Source: Arthrobacter sp. OY3WO11 (GTDB taxonomy: Bacteria; Actinomycetota; Actinomycetes; Actinomycetales; Micrococcaceae). From it: 64,000 nucleotides of DNA. Below are positions 37,724 through 49,255 of this stretch, piece after piece. The stretch's first letter is position 1. Each line of letters opens with the position of its first letter. The position numbers and the translations under genes are program-made. The notes beneath the pieces are model-generated. The model was not told the DNA's origin. It saw only the letters and a program-made list of their open reading frames with translations, and did no database searches. The stretch spans positions 830,147-894,146 of the forward strand of contig NZ_LWLP01000001.1 of NCBI RefSeq assembly GCF_001641125.1, read 5' to 3'.

Positions 37724-38955
37724 CTGGTGCTGACATGGCGGGGACCGAGGCAGCGCTGGACAGCATGCCGGACCTGCCCTCCGCGGACTTCTTCGACTTT
37801 GAATCCCTGCTGGACCGGAAGGAACGGGACAAGCTGGCCGAGCTGCGGGAGTTCCTGGCGGCGGAGATCGCCCCGTATGCGGGGGACTGGTGGAACAAGG
37901 CCGAGTTTCCGGCGCATATCCTGCCCAAACTGGCTGCACTGGAGCTGAGTACTCCGGCTGAGCGCGGCTACAGCCATCTGTTCGCCGGCCTGGTGATCGC
38001 CGAGATGACGCGCGTGGACACGTCGATCGCCACGTTCTTTATGGTCCACCACGACCTGTTCGTCCAGTCGCTCTACGACTTCGGCAGTGAGGACCAGAAG
38101 CAGCGGCTGCTGGCCGACGCCTCAAGCCTGCGCATCACCGGTGCGTTTGCCCTCACCGAACCGAATCACGGTTCGGACGTTGCCGGGGGGATGGAGACGC
38201 GGGCGCGGCGGATCTCCTCGGCCACCGGAGATCCGGACGACGGCGGCGAAGCCTGGGTGCTGAACGGGGCAAAGCGCTGGATCGGCAACGGGACGTTCTG
38301 CGACTACATGCTGGTGTGGGCCCGCGACGAGGCGGACGGGTCCGTGCGCGGGTTCATTGTGGACGCCACGCTGCCCGGCGTCAGCCGGACCCGGATCGAA
38401 AACAAGATCGCGCTGCGGACGGTGCAGAACGCGGATATTGTCCTGGCGGATGTGCGCGTGGCCGAGGCCGACCGGTTCGCGAATATCAGCAGTTTCGCGG
38501 ACACCAGGGAGCTGTTGCGGGGTTCGCGGATCATGGTGGCCTGGCAGGCCGTGGGCCAGCAGCTTGCCGCCTTCGACGTCGCCCGGCAGTACGCCGTGGA
38601 GCGGCGGCAGTTCGGCCGGCCGCTGGCCCGGTTCCAGCTCATCCAGCAGCAGCTGGTGACCATGCTGGGCAATGCCGTGGCGGGCATGGGGATGATGGCC
38701 GGACTGGCACGGCTGCAGGATGAGGGCGCCGCGGACATGCCGCAGGTGGCACTCGCGAAGTCGTACGTAAGCGCACGGATGCGGGAGACGGTGGCCCTGG
38801 GCCGGTCCATCTTGGGCGGCAACGGCATTGTCACCGACTACCGGATGGCCAAGATCTTTTCCGACGCCGAAGCCATTTATACGTACGAAGGGTCTTTCGA
38901 GATCAACACCCTGATCGCGGGCCGGGCCGTCACCGGAATGTCAGCCATCACCTGA
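37720..38955 (+). CDS. Acyl-CoA dehydrogenase
   Basis: A 411-residue flavin-dependent acyl-CoA dehydrogenase. FAD and CoA-binding motifs are [19 protein letters not shown] and [15 protein letters not shown], and the C-terminal region [22 protein letters not shown] holds the Glu that is the catalytic base in glutaryl-CoA-type enzymes. The Y-T-Y-E-G-S-x-E-I-N pattern is closest to the glutaryl-CoA dehydrogenase/acyl-CoA oxidase-like branch in my judgement. Coupled to the SDR gene. It forms the alpha,beta-dehydrogenation step of a catabolic pair; electron acceptor and substrate are unassigned. Confidence 0.88.
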   Translation: MTGADMAGTEAALDSMPDLPSADFFDFESLLDRKERDKLAELREFLAAEIAPYAGDWWNKAEFPAHILPKLAALELSTPAERGYSHLFAGLVIAEMTRVDTSIATFFMVHHDLFVQSLYDFGSEDQKQRLLADASSLRITGAFALTEPNHGSDVAGGMETRARRISSATGDPDDGGEAWVLNGAKRWIGNGTFCDYMLVWARDEADGSVRGFIVDATLPGVSRTRIENKIALRTVQNADIVLADVRVAEADRFANISSFADTRELLRGSRIMVAWQAVGQQLAAFDVARQYAVERRQFGRPLARFQLIQQQLVTMLGNAVAGMGMMAGLARLQDEGAADMPQVALAKSYVSARMRETVALGRSILGGNGIVTDYRMAKIFSDAEAIYTYEGSFEINTLIAGRAVTGMSAIT

Positions 38956-38969
38956 CCTAGCCAATCAGC

Positions 38970-39791
38970 TCAATCAGGGGCGGGCAGCTTCTCGCCCGCC
39001 TCCACGCGCACGTCCAGTGAGTTGTTCCTCACCGGCATGGGGCACGTGCCGTAGGGGGTGAACGCGCTGGGGTAGTTGATGGCGCGGTTGAAATCCAGGA
39101 CCACGGAATGGTCCGGCCGCGGGCGGGGCACGGAGAGCTTCCGCCAGACATCCGTGGTGTCCCCGTTGGTCTCGTCATGGAACGTGACGGTCAGTGCTCC
39201 GAGCTTCTCCTCTTCCGCCTGCAGCCGGAACTCGTGGCCGCTGCCGGGGACCCGGAACACCACCTCACCCACGCTCCGGTGGACGCCGTCCACCAAGGGG
39301 TTGGCGGTGGCGATGGGCACGTCCACGGGCTCGGGATACGGCTCGAACCGGCCCGCCACTTCCCACTCCGGGTTGTATCCGTAGGTGGGGACGCCGGTGA
39401 ATTCCGTGAGCACCGGCGAGGCCGAGTCCCGGGTCCGGATGGCATAGCGCCCGGCACGCATGGCCAGTTCCACCACCACCTGGTCCCCGCCGGGGCCGCC
39501 GAACTGCACCCACATCAGGGACTCCTCATCGGCAAGCGCCGCCGTGATGGTTCCGGAGACGGCTTCCCCTGTCTCCACCAGGGACAGCCAGTCCCCGGGC
39601 ACTGCGGTGAGTGACGCCGTCGTGCCATCCGTTGACCAGAGGCCGGGTGCCAGTTCGACGGCGGCGGGAGAGTCCTCCAGCCACTGGAACGAGGTGAGGG
39701 TGAGCCAGCCGTGGCGGGCGGCGAGGGCCTGGTTGCGGTTGTCGCGGAAGCGCTGCCAGCGTTCCACCTTGGCGGCCGGGAGGGTGCCCAT
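38970..39791 (-). CDS. DUF1684-domain protein
   Basis: A 273-residue protein of the DUF1684 family. It begins MGTLPAAKVERWQRFRDNRNQ and carries AARHGWLTLTSFQWLEDSP and DFNRAINYPSAFTPYGTCPMP, the family marker segments (RAxNPxAFTxYxTCPxP). The family has a beta-rich fold and no proven reaction. It is convergent with the acyl-CoA dehydrogenase (14 bases) and divergent from the oxidoreductase gene by 180 bases, in which I see no clear promoter. Confidence 0.85.
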   Translation of the reverse strand: MGTLPAAKVERWQRFRDNRNQALAARHGWLTLTSFQWLEDSPAAVELAPGLWSTDGTTASLTAVPGDWLSLVETGEAVSGTITAALADEESLMWVQFGGPGGDQVVVELAMRAGRYAIRTRDSASPVLTEFTGVPTYGYNPEWEVAGRFEPYPEPVDVPIATANPLVDGVHRSVGEVVFRVPGSGHEFRLQAEEEKLGALTVTFHDETNGDTTDVWRKLSVPRPRPDHSVVLDFNRAINYPSAFTPYGTCPMPVRNNSLDVRVEAGEKLPAPD

Positions 39792-39971
39792 GGTTCCTTT
39801 CGAGCGTTTCGGTTTGCCCCGGCTACAACCGCTCCGCTCCGGCGTTCATTCCGGGCCTTGCCTTGTCCGGGACGGGGAGTACCCTCGGAACCAGCAGGGC
39901 CGGTTGCTTTATGGCCCCCGCAGCTGCTTTTAACACTACTTTCAAGCTGTCTGCTTTCCGGAGGGGAAGCC

Positions 39972-40661
39972 ATGAAGATTGCGGTGCTTGGCACAGGCAT
40001 GGTGGGACGGACCCTCGCGGGGGCGTTCAGCGCGCTGGGACATGACGCGGAAATCGGAACCCGGGATCCAGGCGCCACGTCCGCCAGGACCGGGCCGGAC
40101 ATGATGGGTGCGCCGCCGTTCAGCGAATGGCACGCGGCAAACCGTCACATCCCGCTGACGACTTTCGCCGAGGCTGCAGGGGCCGCTGAGCTGGTGGTCA
40201 ATGCCACGAGCGGCGCGGGAGCGCTGGAGGCAGTGGGTTCGGCCGGGGCAGCAAGGCTTGCCGGCAAAGTGCTGATGGACGTTTCCAACCCCCTGGATTT
40301 CTCCCAAGGAATGCCGCCAGTGCTGAACCCGGTGAACACAGACAGCCTCGCCGAGCGGATCCAGCGGGCCTTCCCCGGCGCGCGGGTTGTGAAGACCCTC
40401 AACACGATGAATGCCGGACTGATGGTGGACCCGCGCCGGCTCGCGGACGGCGACCATTCCGTCTTCCTGTCAGGAGATGATCCGGAAGCAAAAGCGGTGG
40501 TCAAAGGTTTACTGGAGGAGCTGGGCCACCGCGATGTGATCGACCTGGGCGACATCACCACGGCCCGCGGCGCCGAGATGCTGCTGCCGCTCTGGCTGCG
40601 CCTCTACGCCGCTCTGGGCACACCCAATTTCAATATCAAGGTGGTCCGCGCGGTTGAATAG
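39972..40661 (+). CDS. NADP/F420-type oxidoreductase (coenzyme-binding) protein
   Basis: A 229-residue Rossmann-fold protein. The start at 39972 gives MKIAVLGTGMVGRTLAGAF with the G-x-G-x2-G loop, typical of the F420-dependent NADP reductase family (F420_oxidored). VSNPLDFSQGMPPVLNPVNTD and RVVKTLNTMNAGLMVDP follow. It could transfer hydride between NADP and F420 or a flavin-like cofactor. No F420 synthesis genes are visible here, so the partner is inferred from family only. The next gene starts 6 bases after its stop. Confidence 0.82.
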   Translation: MKIAVLGTGMVGRTLAGAFSALGHDAEIGTRDPGATSARTGPDMMGAPPFSEWHAANRHIPLTTFAEAAGAAELVVNATSGAGALEAVGSAGAARLAGKVLMDVSNPLDFSQGMPPVLNPVNTDSLAERIQRAFPGARVVKTLNTMNAGLMVDPRRLADGDHSVFLSGDDPEAKAVVKGLLEELGHRDVIDLGDITTARGAEMLLPLWLRLYAALGTPNFNIKVVRAVE

Positions 40662-40666
40662 GTGCC

Positions 40667-41212
40667 GTGGACATACTTGCTGGAGTAAGCACTGAGTGGC
40701 TGAGGGCCCTGACCTGGATCGCCGCCGCCGCAGCCGGCGTGGCGGTCCTCCTGTGGCGGCCGCAGCGGCCCCACCTGGCAGGACTGGCCGCCACGGTGGT
40801 GTTCATGGCCGCGAGCGCGGGCGCCGGGATCTACGTGCTGAACCACCTGGGCGACGGCCGCTGGGGCGGTGACCTGCAGTCCAGGCTGAGTCCGCCCCCG
40901 CTCTCCGATGCGCCCATGGTGGGGCAGTTCCTGCAACCGCTGGAAGGGATGCTCGGCGGCGTGGCCGACGGCGTTAACGAGTTTGTTGACTTCCGCTCCG
41001 CCCTGCCGGTGGCACTGGAGTTCTTTGGTGCCGCGGGCTGGGCCCTGGCGTTTTCCGTGCCCCTGGCACTGGTGGCCTTGGCGGCCGGCGCCAGGGCGGC
41101 CAGGCGCCGCGCCGCGGAATTCACCGCGTACCGGGCGGAAGTCGAACAGCTCCGGGAAGAGCTGGATCACGTCAAGCGCCATGTAGGTTACCCGGTGCGC
41201 GACATTATCTGA
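40667..41212 (+). CDS. Membrane protein of unknown function
   Basis: A 181-residue protein starting at GTG (VDILAGVSTEWLRALTW). Three hydrophobic segments are seen at about residues 13-35, 43-65 and 120-145, and the C-terminal 40 residues are charged and probably helical (AEFTAYRAEVEQLREELDHV). It lies 6 bases after the F420-type gene, so translation is likely coupled. I recognise no family. Confidence 0.7.
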   Translation: MDILAGVSTEWLRALTWIAAAAAGVAVLLWRPQRPHLAGLAATVVFMAASAGAGIYVLNHLGDGRWGGDLQSRLSPPPLSDAPMVGQFLQPLEGMLGGVADGVNEFVDFRSALPVALEFFGAAGWALAFSVPLALVALAAGARAARRRAAEFTAYRAEVEQLREELDHVKRHVGYPVRDII

Positions 41213-41324
41213 GACGGATTCCCCCACGGCGCCGCAGTGCGGGTAGCATCTTTAGCTAGTTACGTGGCTCACAGTATCCAGCGCAGTGTACGAGCCAAGT
41301 CCGAACCCTCGAAAGATAGTTTCC

Positions 41325-44156
<2,832 letters not shown>

Positions 44157-44160
44157 CACC

Positions 44161-44252
44161 GACGCTCTCTCACTTAATGCAGGTTTTCAACCAACGCTCA
44201 CTCACACGCGAGAGAGCGTTGGTGGATTTCCCGCTTTAAGTGGGAGAGGGTT
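44161..44252. repeat. Intergenic palindromic repeat, family A copy 2 (nested)
   Basis: Outer arms GACGCTCTCTCACTTAA (44161-44177) and TTAAGTGGGAGAGGGTT (44236-44252) pair at 14 of 17 positions. An inner hairpin CCAACGCTCACTC (44191-44203) / GAGAGAGCGTTGG (44210-44222) pairs at 12 of 13. The outer left arm is identical over 15 bases to the arm at 14139. It follows the ppc stop by 5 bases, so it probably ends ppc transcription as well. Confidence 0.75.
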
Positions 44253-44297
44253 TCAGGCCTTGGGATGCGGGGGAGCAGCCGGGATAGGCTGGAGGGC

Positions 44298-44603
44298 ATG
44301 CCTTCCTTCCAGACCCGACTGAAAATCACCGGGCTGCGGCCGGGCAACCCGCCCGAGGCGGTCATGGACACCGCGGTGGAAGCCCTGGGGACCCGGCACC
44401 ATGTGGAGGCCCACCAGCTGCAGCTTGCCGGGGGAGTGCCGCAGCTGAACCTGCGCTTCCTCGTTGACGCCACCGAATACAGCGGCGAGAACCGGCAGGC
44501 GCGGGATTCGGCAGCCATGATGCGTGACGCCGTCGAACGGGTGGCCCTGACCGGATCACTGACCGTGCTGCGCCGCAGCCGGGGCCGCTGGACGCCAGTC
44601 TAG
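44298..44603 (+). CDS. Small hypothetical protein
   Basis: A 101-residue protein starting MPSFQTRLKITGLRPGNPPEAVMDTAV. A ferredoxin-like or ACT-like betaalphabeta pattern is possible (LQLAGGVPQLNLRFLVDATEY), but no family is recognised. No signal peptide or membrane segment. It lies between ppc and the convergent DedA gene and ends 9 bases from the DedA stop. Reality as a gene is supported by a consistent frame and start, not by homology. Confidence 0.55.
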   Translation: MPSFQTRLKITGLRPGNPPEAVMDTAVEALGTRHHVEAHQLQLAGGVPQLNLRFLVDATEYSGENRQARDSAAMMRDAVERVALTGSLTVLRRSRGRWTPV

Positions 44604-44612
44604 GAGGACGTT

Positions 44613-45239
44613 TCAGGCTTCAGGAGCCAACGGGCCGGGTTCCTCCACCGGGGACGGATTGCCGCGCCGGCGCGTGACAATAACGCCGACGACGGCCCCC
44701 ACCACCAGACCGAGCACCACCCCGATAAGGGAGCTGGCCCAGAACGGCAGCCCTGTGGCCGAGCCGGTGAAGTAGCCCAGGCCCACCAGCCAGCACGCCC
44801 AGAGCACCGCACCGATCCCGGCGCACAGGCTGAAACCCCGGACGGCGACATTGGCGATGCCGGCGGCGGCGGAGGTGGCAAGGCGGCCGCCCGGGATGAA
44901 CCTGGCGCCGATGATTGTCCCGTATGTGGAGGACCGGCCGGCCCTGGCGATAGCGTCATGGATCCCGCGGTGGATCCGGCGGCCCCACGCCCACCGGTCC
45001 AGCACGTGGCTCAGCCGGCGCCGGAAGAGCTGGAAAACCACCATGTCGCCAACCCAGGACGCCAGGGCGGAAAGGAACCCCACCAGGAACACGTTGGTAC
45101 GGCCGTCCGCGGACAGGGCACCGCCAGTGATCACCACCATCTCGGAGGGGATCAGGGGAAAGATGGCGTCGCCGAGGACCACGGGGATGATCCAGAAATA
45201 GATCGCCGACCCCCAGCTCTCAGCGCTGCCGAAGTCCAT
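44613..45239 (-). CDS. DedA-family membrane protein
   Basis: A 208-residue DedA/SNARE-associated family protein. The start at 45239 (MDFGSAESWGSAIYFWIIP) is used because upstream codons are not DedA-like. Conserved segments: DAIFPLIPSEMVVITGGALSA, ASWVGDMVVFQLFRRRL, and GARFIPGGRLATSAAAGI, where the R of the GARFIPGGR motif is diagnostic. DedA proteins act in membrane lipid carrier recycling (undecaprenyl-phosphate or PE translocation) and proton-motive-force homeostasis. The exact substrate is unknown. Confidence 0.88.
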   Translation of the reverse strand: MDFGSAESWGSAIYFWIIPVVLGDAIFPLIPSEMVVITGGALSADGRTNVFLVGFLSALASWVGDMVVFQLFRRRLSHVLDRWAWGRRIHRGIHDAIARAGRSSTYGTIIGARFIPGGRLATSAAAGIANVAVRGFSLCAGIGAVLWACWLVGLGYFTGSATGLPFWASSLIGVVLGLVVGAVVGVIVTRRRGNPSPVEEPGPLAPEA

Positions 45240-45277
45240 GGCCACAAGGTACCGCAGATTTGGCCGGCCGGCCCTGC

Positions 45278-45910
45278 CTACGTTTCGGACTTCGGCGAAT
45301 GGCTGAGGTGCTGCCCCGCCAGGAAGTACCAGTAGGGCCAGGCGACCCAGGCGGCTGCTCCCGCCGCGACTCCTGCCCCGCCGATGCCGTAGCGGATCCA
45401 GCGGGGAAGCTGCTCCGCCCAGGTCAGGCCAGCCACCGGCAACGCCACCAGAAGTGTGCCTCCGATGGCCTGTCCCAGCCGGGCGAGGTCCCGCGGGTAG
45501 GCGCCTGAGGCCAGGAGCGCCCGGTGTGCCAGCACGAACCACCCGGCCTGGACCGTCATCGCCGCAACCGAGATAACTGTGGAGCTCTTGAAGCCGAGCT
45601 GTTTGAAAACAAGCAGGAACGAGCTTGCGGATCCGGCGGCGCAGGATGCGGTGACCACCCATTTGCCGGCCTCCGAGGCCGCCGTCCGCGGCAGCCGGCG
45701 GTGCACCTGCAGGATCACGGGGAGGGCCGCCAGGTTGAACAGGGCACCTGTTGCGTCATTGATGGTGCCGAAGACGTAGGGGCCGTTGCGGGGTACTTCC
45801 ACCGCATACATGGCGCCGAGGGTGGCTATCCCCACTGCGCCCAGGCCCGCGGCGGCGTAGGCGGCCCTGGCGGCGGTGCGGTCGCCCGGGATCCAGGCCA
45901 AAGCGTCCAT
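45278..45910 (-). CDS. Integral membrane protein of unknown function
   Basis: A 210-residue protein with about six hydrophobic helices, beginning MDALAWIPGDRTAARAAYAAAGLGAVGIA. Segments such as GPYVFGTINDATGALFNLAALPVIL and GGTLLVALPVAGLTWAEQLPRWIRYGIG resemble small uncharacterised actinobacterial membrane proteins. No transport or enzyme motif is seen. It is 38 bases upstream of the DedA gene on the same strand, so co-transcription is likely. Confidence 0.75.
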   Translation of the reverse strand: MDALAWIPGDRTAARAAYAAAGLGAVGIATLGAMYAVEVPRNGPYVFGTINDATGALFNLAALPVILQVHRRLPRTAASEAGKWVVTASCAAGSASSFLLVFKQLGFKSSTVISVAAMTVQAGWFVLAHRALLASGAYPRDLARLGQAIGGTLLVALPVAGLTWAEQLPRWIRYGIGGAGVAAGAAAWVAWPYWYFLAGQHLSHSPKSET

Positions 45911-45986
45911 GATGGTTCCTTGCCTTGCCCCAGGTACCCCTCAGGATAGTCCTGTCCGGACCGGCCATCCAGAGGGCGACGGCGGT

Positions 45987-46973
45987 TCAGCGCTGGGCCG
46001 GGTGTGCCTCGCTGAGGTCCAGCCCGCTGCGGTACTCCACGGGTTTGCCGCTCATGGGATCCACGAACCGGATGCCCCGGGCCAGGAGCTGGAGGGGCCG
46101 AGCGTAGTCGTCCGGAGCCTTGTCCAGCAGGTCCGGGTAGAAGGCATCATTGATGATGCCCAGCCCCAGCGACGCCATGTGTACCCGCAGCTGGTGCGTC
46201 TTCCCGGTGTGCGGCTCGAGCCGGTACCGGGCCAGCCGCCGGGGACTGCCCAATTCCGCGGCAGAGGTGCCGGCCGCACCCGAAGCAGCGCCGCCGTCGA
46301 ACGTTTCCAGCCGCTCGATCCGCGTTTCCGCGTTCGGTTCGCCGTCGATGACCTCGGCGAGCAGGTAGCTGCGCGACTTGGTCATCCGGTTGCGGACCAC
46401 TACCGGGAAGTCGACGGCGGGATAACCCTCCGCGGGGCCGGCGGCGGACACGCACTCGTATTCCTTCTGGACCTGCCGCTTCTCGAAGAGCACCTGGTAC
46501 CTGCCGCGGGTCCCGGGGTTGGTGGAGAACAGCAGGACCCCGGCCGTCATGCGGTCCAGCCGGTGCATGGGGATCAGGTCCGGCAGCTCCAGCTGGTTGC
46601 GCAGCCGGACCAACGCCGACTCCTGGATGTAGGTGCCGCCGGGGGTAGTGGGCAGGAAGTGCGGCTTGTCCACCACCAGCAGGTGTTCGTCCTGGTGGAG
46701 GATGGTGATCTCCACCGGAATCCGCGTCTCCGGCGGGAGGCTGCGGTAGTACCAGATGAACGTGTGGTCCTGCAGGGGAGTGGTGCGGTCCAGCGGCACC
46801 CCGCCCTCACCAACGATCTCGCCCGCGTCGAACCTGTCCTCGATGCCCTGCGGGTCGATGTGCCCCCAGCGGTGCATCATGTAGTCCATTGCCGTGTCCC
46901 AGGGACCCTCTTCGGGGAGGCGCAGCCGGGTGGCGTTGACGCCGGCGCGCACGGGGAGGGGGGATTGCATCAC
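45987..46973 (-). CDS. RluA-family RNA pseudouridine synthase
   Basis: A 328-residue pseudouridine synthase of the RluA/RsuA fold. The catalytic Asp is in LIPMHRLDRMTAGVLLFST (HRLD motif) and the C-terminal substrate loop RYRLEPHTGKTHQLRVHMASLGLGI is typical. An N-terminal extension of about 90 residues precedes the catalytic core. The rRNA or tRNA target cannot be assigned from sequence. Upstream on the same strand, after about 170 bases with a nested palindrome, lies the broken MocR gene. Confidence 0.88.
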   Translation of the reverse strand: MMQSPLPVRAGVNATRLRLPEEGPWDTAMDYMMHRWGHIDPQGIEDRFDAGEIVGEGGVPLDRTTPLQDHTFIWYYRSLPPETRIPVEITILHQDEHLLVVDKPHFLPTTPGGTYIQESALVRLRNQLELPDLIPMHRLDRMTAGVLLFSTNPGTRGRYQVLFEKRQVQKEYECVSAAGPAEGYPAVDFPVVVRNRMTKSRSYLLAEVIDGEPNAETRIERLETFDGGAASGAAGTSAAELGSPRRLARYRLEPHTGKTHQLRVHMASLGLGIINDAFYPDLLDKAPDDYARPLQLLARGIRFVDPMSGKPVEYRSGLDLSEAHPAQR

Positions 46974-47029
46974 CGGACCATTCTACCGGCGGGTCCCGCC
47001 GCCCCTCGCGGTGCCTCCGGGCGCCTAAG

Positions 47030-47087
47030 TCGCCGGAACCGTGTGAGGTCGCCGGATCCTTCCGGCGACCGTGCACGGTTCCGGCGA
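47030..47087. repeat. Intergenic nested palindrome, family B copy 2
   Basis: Outer arms TCGCCGGAACCGTG (47030-47043) and CACGGTTCCGGCGA (47074-47087) are a perfect 14-bp inverted repeat. Inside it GGTCGCCGGA (47047-47056) / TCCGGCGACC (47061-47070) is a second perfect 10-bp hairpin with a 4-base loop. The TCGCCGGAAC core matches the 23053-23119 element. It lies between the MocR remnant and the pseudouridine synthase, on the 3' side of the remnant. Confidence 0.75.
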
Positions 47088-47143
47088 ACCGGCGCAGTAG
47101 GAGTCCGGGGCAGGGCGGCCGGCAGGGCATGGGCTTCGGCCGG

Positions 47144-47684
47144 TCACGCAATGGCCACGGCAGGTGCGCTCTTCAAGGTCCGGCGGAGCTGCGGGGCGGC
47201 ATCGAGCCGGTCCTGCGCTGAGCGCAGGGCGACGACCGCGGCCTCGAGCTTGTCCGGCGGCAGGGTGAAGGGCACCCGGAGGTAACGCTCGAAGGCGCCG
47301 CCTATCCCGAAGCGCGGCCCGGCGGCCAGCCGGATCCCGAAGTCGGGGGCGATGACGGTCAGCGCAGTGCTGATGGGAGCGGGCAACCGGCACCACGCGG
47401 ACAGTCCGCCGGAAGGGTAGGCCGTTTCCCACTCCGGCAGGTGTCGGGCAAGGAGCTCCAGGAGTGTGCTCGCGGAGCAGCCCATAGGCGGCAGTCACCA
47501 TGGTCCGGCTGACACCCAGGGCTTCGGACAGGGCGCGCTCGCTGGGCAGCGCAGTGTCCAGGGCCACCCGGCCGTCGAGCACCAGAAGGCGTACGACGTC
47601 GGCCAGCTCGCGATAGCCCGGCGTTGCCCCGACATTCCACTCGCCCAGGAGACGGGAAAGGCCGGAGGCGGTGAGGGATGACAT
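47144..47684 (-). pseudogene. MocR-type regulator with large internal deletion (YczR-like)
   Basis: The N-terminal GntR helix-turn-helix is intact in one frame from ATG 47684: MSSLTASGLSRLLGEW, GYRELADVVRLLVLDGRV, LPSERALSEALGVSRTMVTAAYGLLREH. Directly after that, a second frame carries only the C-terminal end of a fold-type-I aminotransferase domain: STLLELLARHLPEWETAYP, GGLSAWCRLPAPIS, FERYLRVPFTLPPDKLE. About 270-300 residues of the PLP domain, including the Schiff-base Lys region, are absent, and the join near 47460-47480 is out of frame. MocR proteins are normally near 450-480 residues, so this is a broken gene. The divergent yczE matches the known YczR-YczE arrangement. Confidence 0.85.
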
Positions 47685-47685
47685 C

Positions 47686-47726
47686 AGGCCAGTATCTCAA
47701 ACTGGCTATGTAATTCAAGGCCAGTT
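47686..47726. promoter_or_regulatory. Repeated AGGCCAGT motifs in the yczR/yczE promoter region
   Basis: AGGCCAGT occurs at 47686-47693 and again at 47718-47725, 32 bases apart, with an inverted ACTGGCT at 47701-47707 between them. MocR regulators bind direct repeats plus one inverted repeat in divergent promoters, so this is a plausible original YczR operator. The site persists while the encoded regulator is broken. Confidence 0.5.
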
Positions 47727-47745
47727 CTCTGCGAGAGTCGTCTGT

Positions 47746-48402
47746 ATGTTGACCCGCAGACTCCTCCAGCTTTTTACCGGCCTCGCCATGTATGGCGTCT
47801 CCCTGGCCATGTTCATCCGCGCCGGGCTGGGCCTGGACCCGTGGGACGTCTTCCACCAGGGCGTGGCCGGCAGGACCGGGCTCAGCATCGGCGTGGTGGT
47901 CATCATCGTGAGTTTCCTGGTGCTTCTGCTGTGGATTCCGCTGCGGCAGTGGCCTGGGTTCGGGACGTTGTGCAACGCCGTGCTGGTCGGCGTGTTCGCG
48001 GACATCGGCCTCGCACTGATCCCGGCCGTGACCCACCTGGGCGGGCAGATCTGCATGCTCGGCGGTGCGGTGCTGCTGAACGGCATCGCTTCGGCCTGCT
48101 ACATCGGTGCCCGGTTTGGCCCCGGCGCCCGCGACGGGCTGATGACGGGCCTGGCCAGGCGCACCGGCTGGTCCGTGAGGTGGTCCCGAACGCTGATCGA
48201 GGTCGTGGTGCTGGCCGTCGGCTGGTTCCTGGGCGGCTCGGTGGGCGTGGGCACTGTTGTTTACGCCCTCGCCATCGGACCCCTGGTGCAGCTGCTGCTC
48301 CCGGTCTTTATGGTGCCCGCGTCAGGCCCCGCGGACAACGCCTCGTCGGTGGGCAGCAACCCCGGAACTCCTGCGCCGGCGTCCCTGGCCAAGAACAGCT
48401 AA
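47746..48402 (+). CDS. yczE: YczE/YyaS/YitT-type membrane protein
   Basis: A 218-residue protein with about five hydrophobic helices. The start at 47746 gives MLTRRLLQLFTGLAMYGVSLAMFIRAGLGLDPWDVFHQG, which is the YczE family opening. LMTGLARRTGWSVRWSRTLIEVVVL and GTVVYALAIGPLVQ follow. YczE is a membrane protein paired with the MocR regulator YczR in actinobacteria and Bacillus; a transport role is suspected and the substrate is unproven. Here the regulator is broken, so expression may be constitutive or fixed. Confidence 0.88.
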   Translation: MLTRRLLQLFTGLAMYGVSLAMFIRAGLGLDPWDVFHQGVAGRTGLSIGVVVIIVSFLVLLLWIPLRQWPGFGTLCNAVLVGVFADIGLALIPAVTHLGGQICMLGGAVLLNGIASACYIGARFGPGARDGLMTGLARRTGWSVRWSRTLIEVVVLAVGWFLGGSVGVGTVVYALAIGPLVQLLLPVFMVPASGPADNASSVGSNPGTPAPASLAKNS

Positions 48403-48424
48403 GGCACCAAACAGGGCCGAGGCC

Positions 48425-49255
48425 CTAGGCCAGCAGCGGCTGGCACTGGGGGCAGAAGTAGATGTCCCGCTCCTCGTCGCCGTTCAGCTTGCCCAGCACG
48501 CCGCGCCGGATGGGCGTCCCGCACTTCAGGCAGGGCTGGTGTTCCCGGCGGTACACCCAGTAGCCGGGCCGCCCCGCCATCCGGCCGACCGGCATGCCGC
48601 GGGCGTTGAGGATGGTGACGCGGCGGCCCGGGCCCAGGTTGACCTCCAGGAGCTGCTTGGCGTCCGTCATCATGGTCCGCACGTCCTGGACCGCCGAGAC
48701 CGGTGAAGCGGGGTGTACACCGGACAGGAAGCACGTTTCGCAGCGGTAGATGTTGCCGATCCCGGCCAGGTTGCGCTGGTCCAGCAGCGCCACGCCAATG
48801 GGGACGTCCGGGGCGGAACGGACCCGCCGCTCCGCCTCGTCCAGGTCCCAGTCAGGCCCCAGCAGGTCGGGACCCAGGAAACCCACGATGGAGTCCTCGC
48901 TGGCGGTGGCCACGACCTCAACAAGCCCCAAGGAAAATCCGACGGCGTCCGCTGCAGCGGTGCGCAGCACGCACCGGGCGGTGTAGCCGGGTTTCCGCCA
49001 CCTTCCGCCGGGCGGGTACACCTGCCAGGTTCCCTCCATTTTCAGGTGGGAATGGATGGTGAGCTTTTTGTCGTCCGGCCCCACCACGCGCATCAGCAGG
49101 TGCTTGCCGCGGGGCACCACCTCAGCCACGGTCCAGCCGGCAAGGTTGAGGGTGGCAAAGCGGGGCACGCGGAAATCGGAAGCAAGGAGCTTTTGTCCTC
49201 TCAGGGCCTGGTGCAGCTGGTTGGCTGCCCGCCAGACGGAATCGCCCTCAGGCAC
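48425..49255 (-). CDS. nei2: Fpg/Nei-family DNA glycosylase (Nei2-type)
   Basis: A 276-residue endonuclease VIII-like glycosylase/AP lyase. The N-terminal Pro-Glu dyad is M-P-E-G-D-S (residues 2-3 after Met removal). The helix-two-turn-helix and a C-terminal zinc finger CLKCGTPIRRGVLGKLNG...CPQC are present. Such proteins excise oxidised pyrimidines. Its start overlaps the 3' end of lhr by 8 bases, the known lhr-nei arrangement of actinobacteria, consistent with joint repair. Confidence 0.9.
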   Translation of the reverse strand: MPEGDSVWRAANQLHQALRGQKLLASDFRVPRFATLNLAGWTVAEVVPRGKHLLMRVVGPDDKKLTIHSHLKMEGTWQVYPPGGRWRKPGYTARCVLRTAAADAVGFSLGLVEVVATASEDSIVGFLGPDLLGPDWDLDEAERRVRSAPDVPIGVALLDQRNLAGIGNIYRCETCFLSGVHPASPVSAVQDVRTMMTDAKQLLEVNLGPGRRVTILNARGMPVGRMAGRPGYWVYRREHQPCLKCGTPIRRGVLGKLNGDEERDIYFCPQCQPLLA

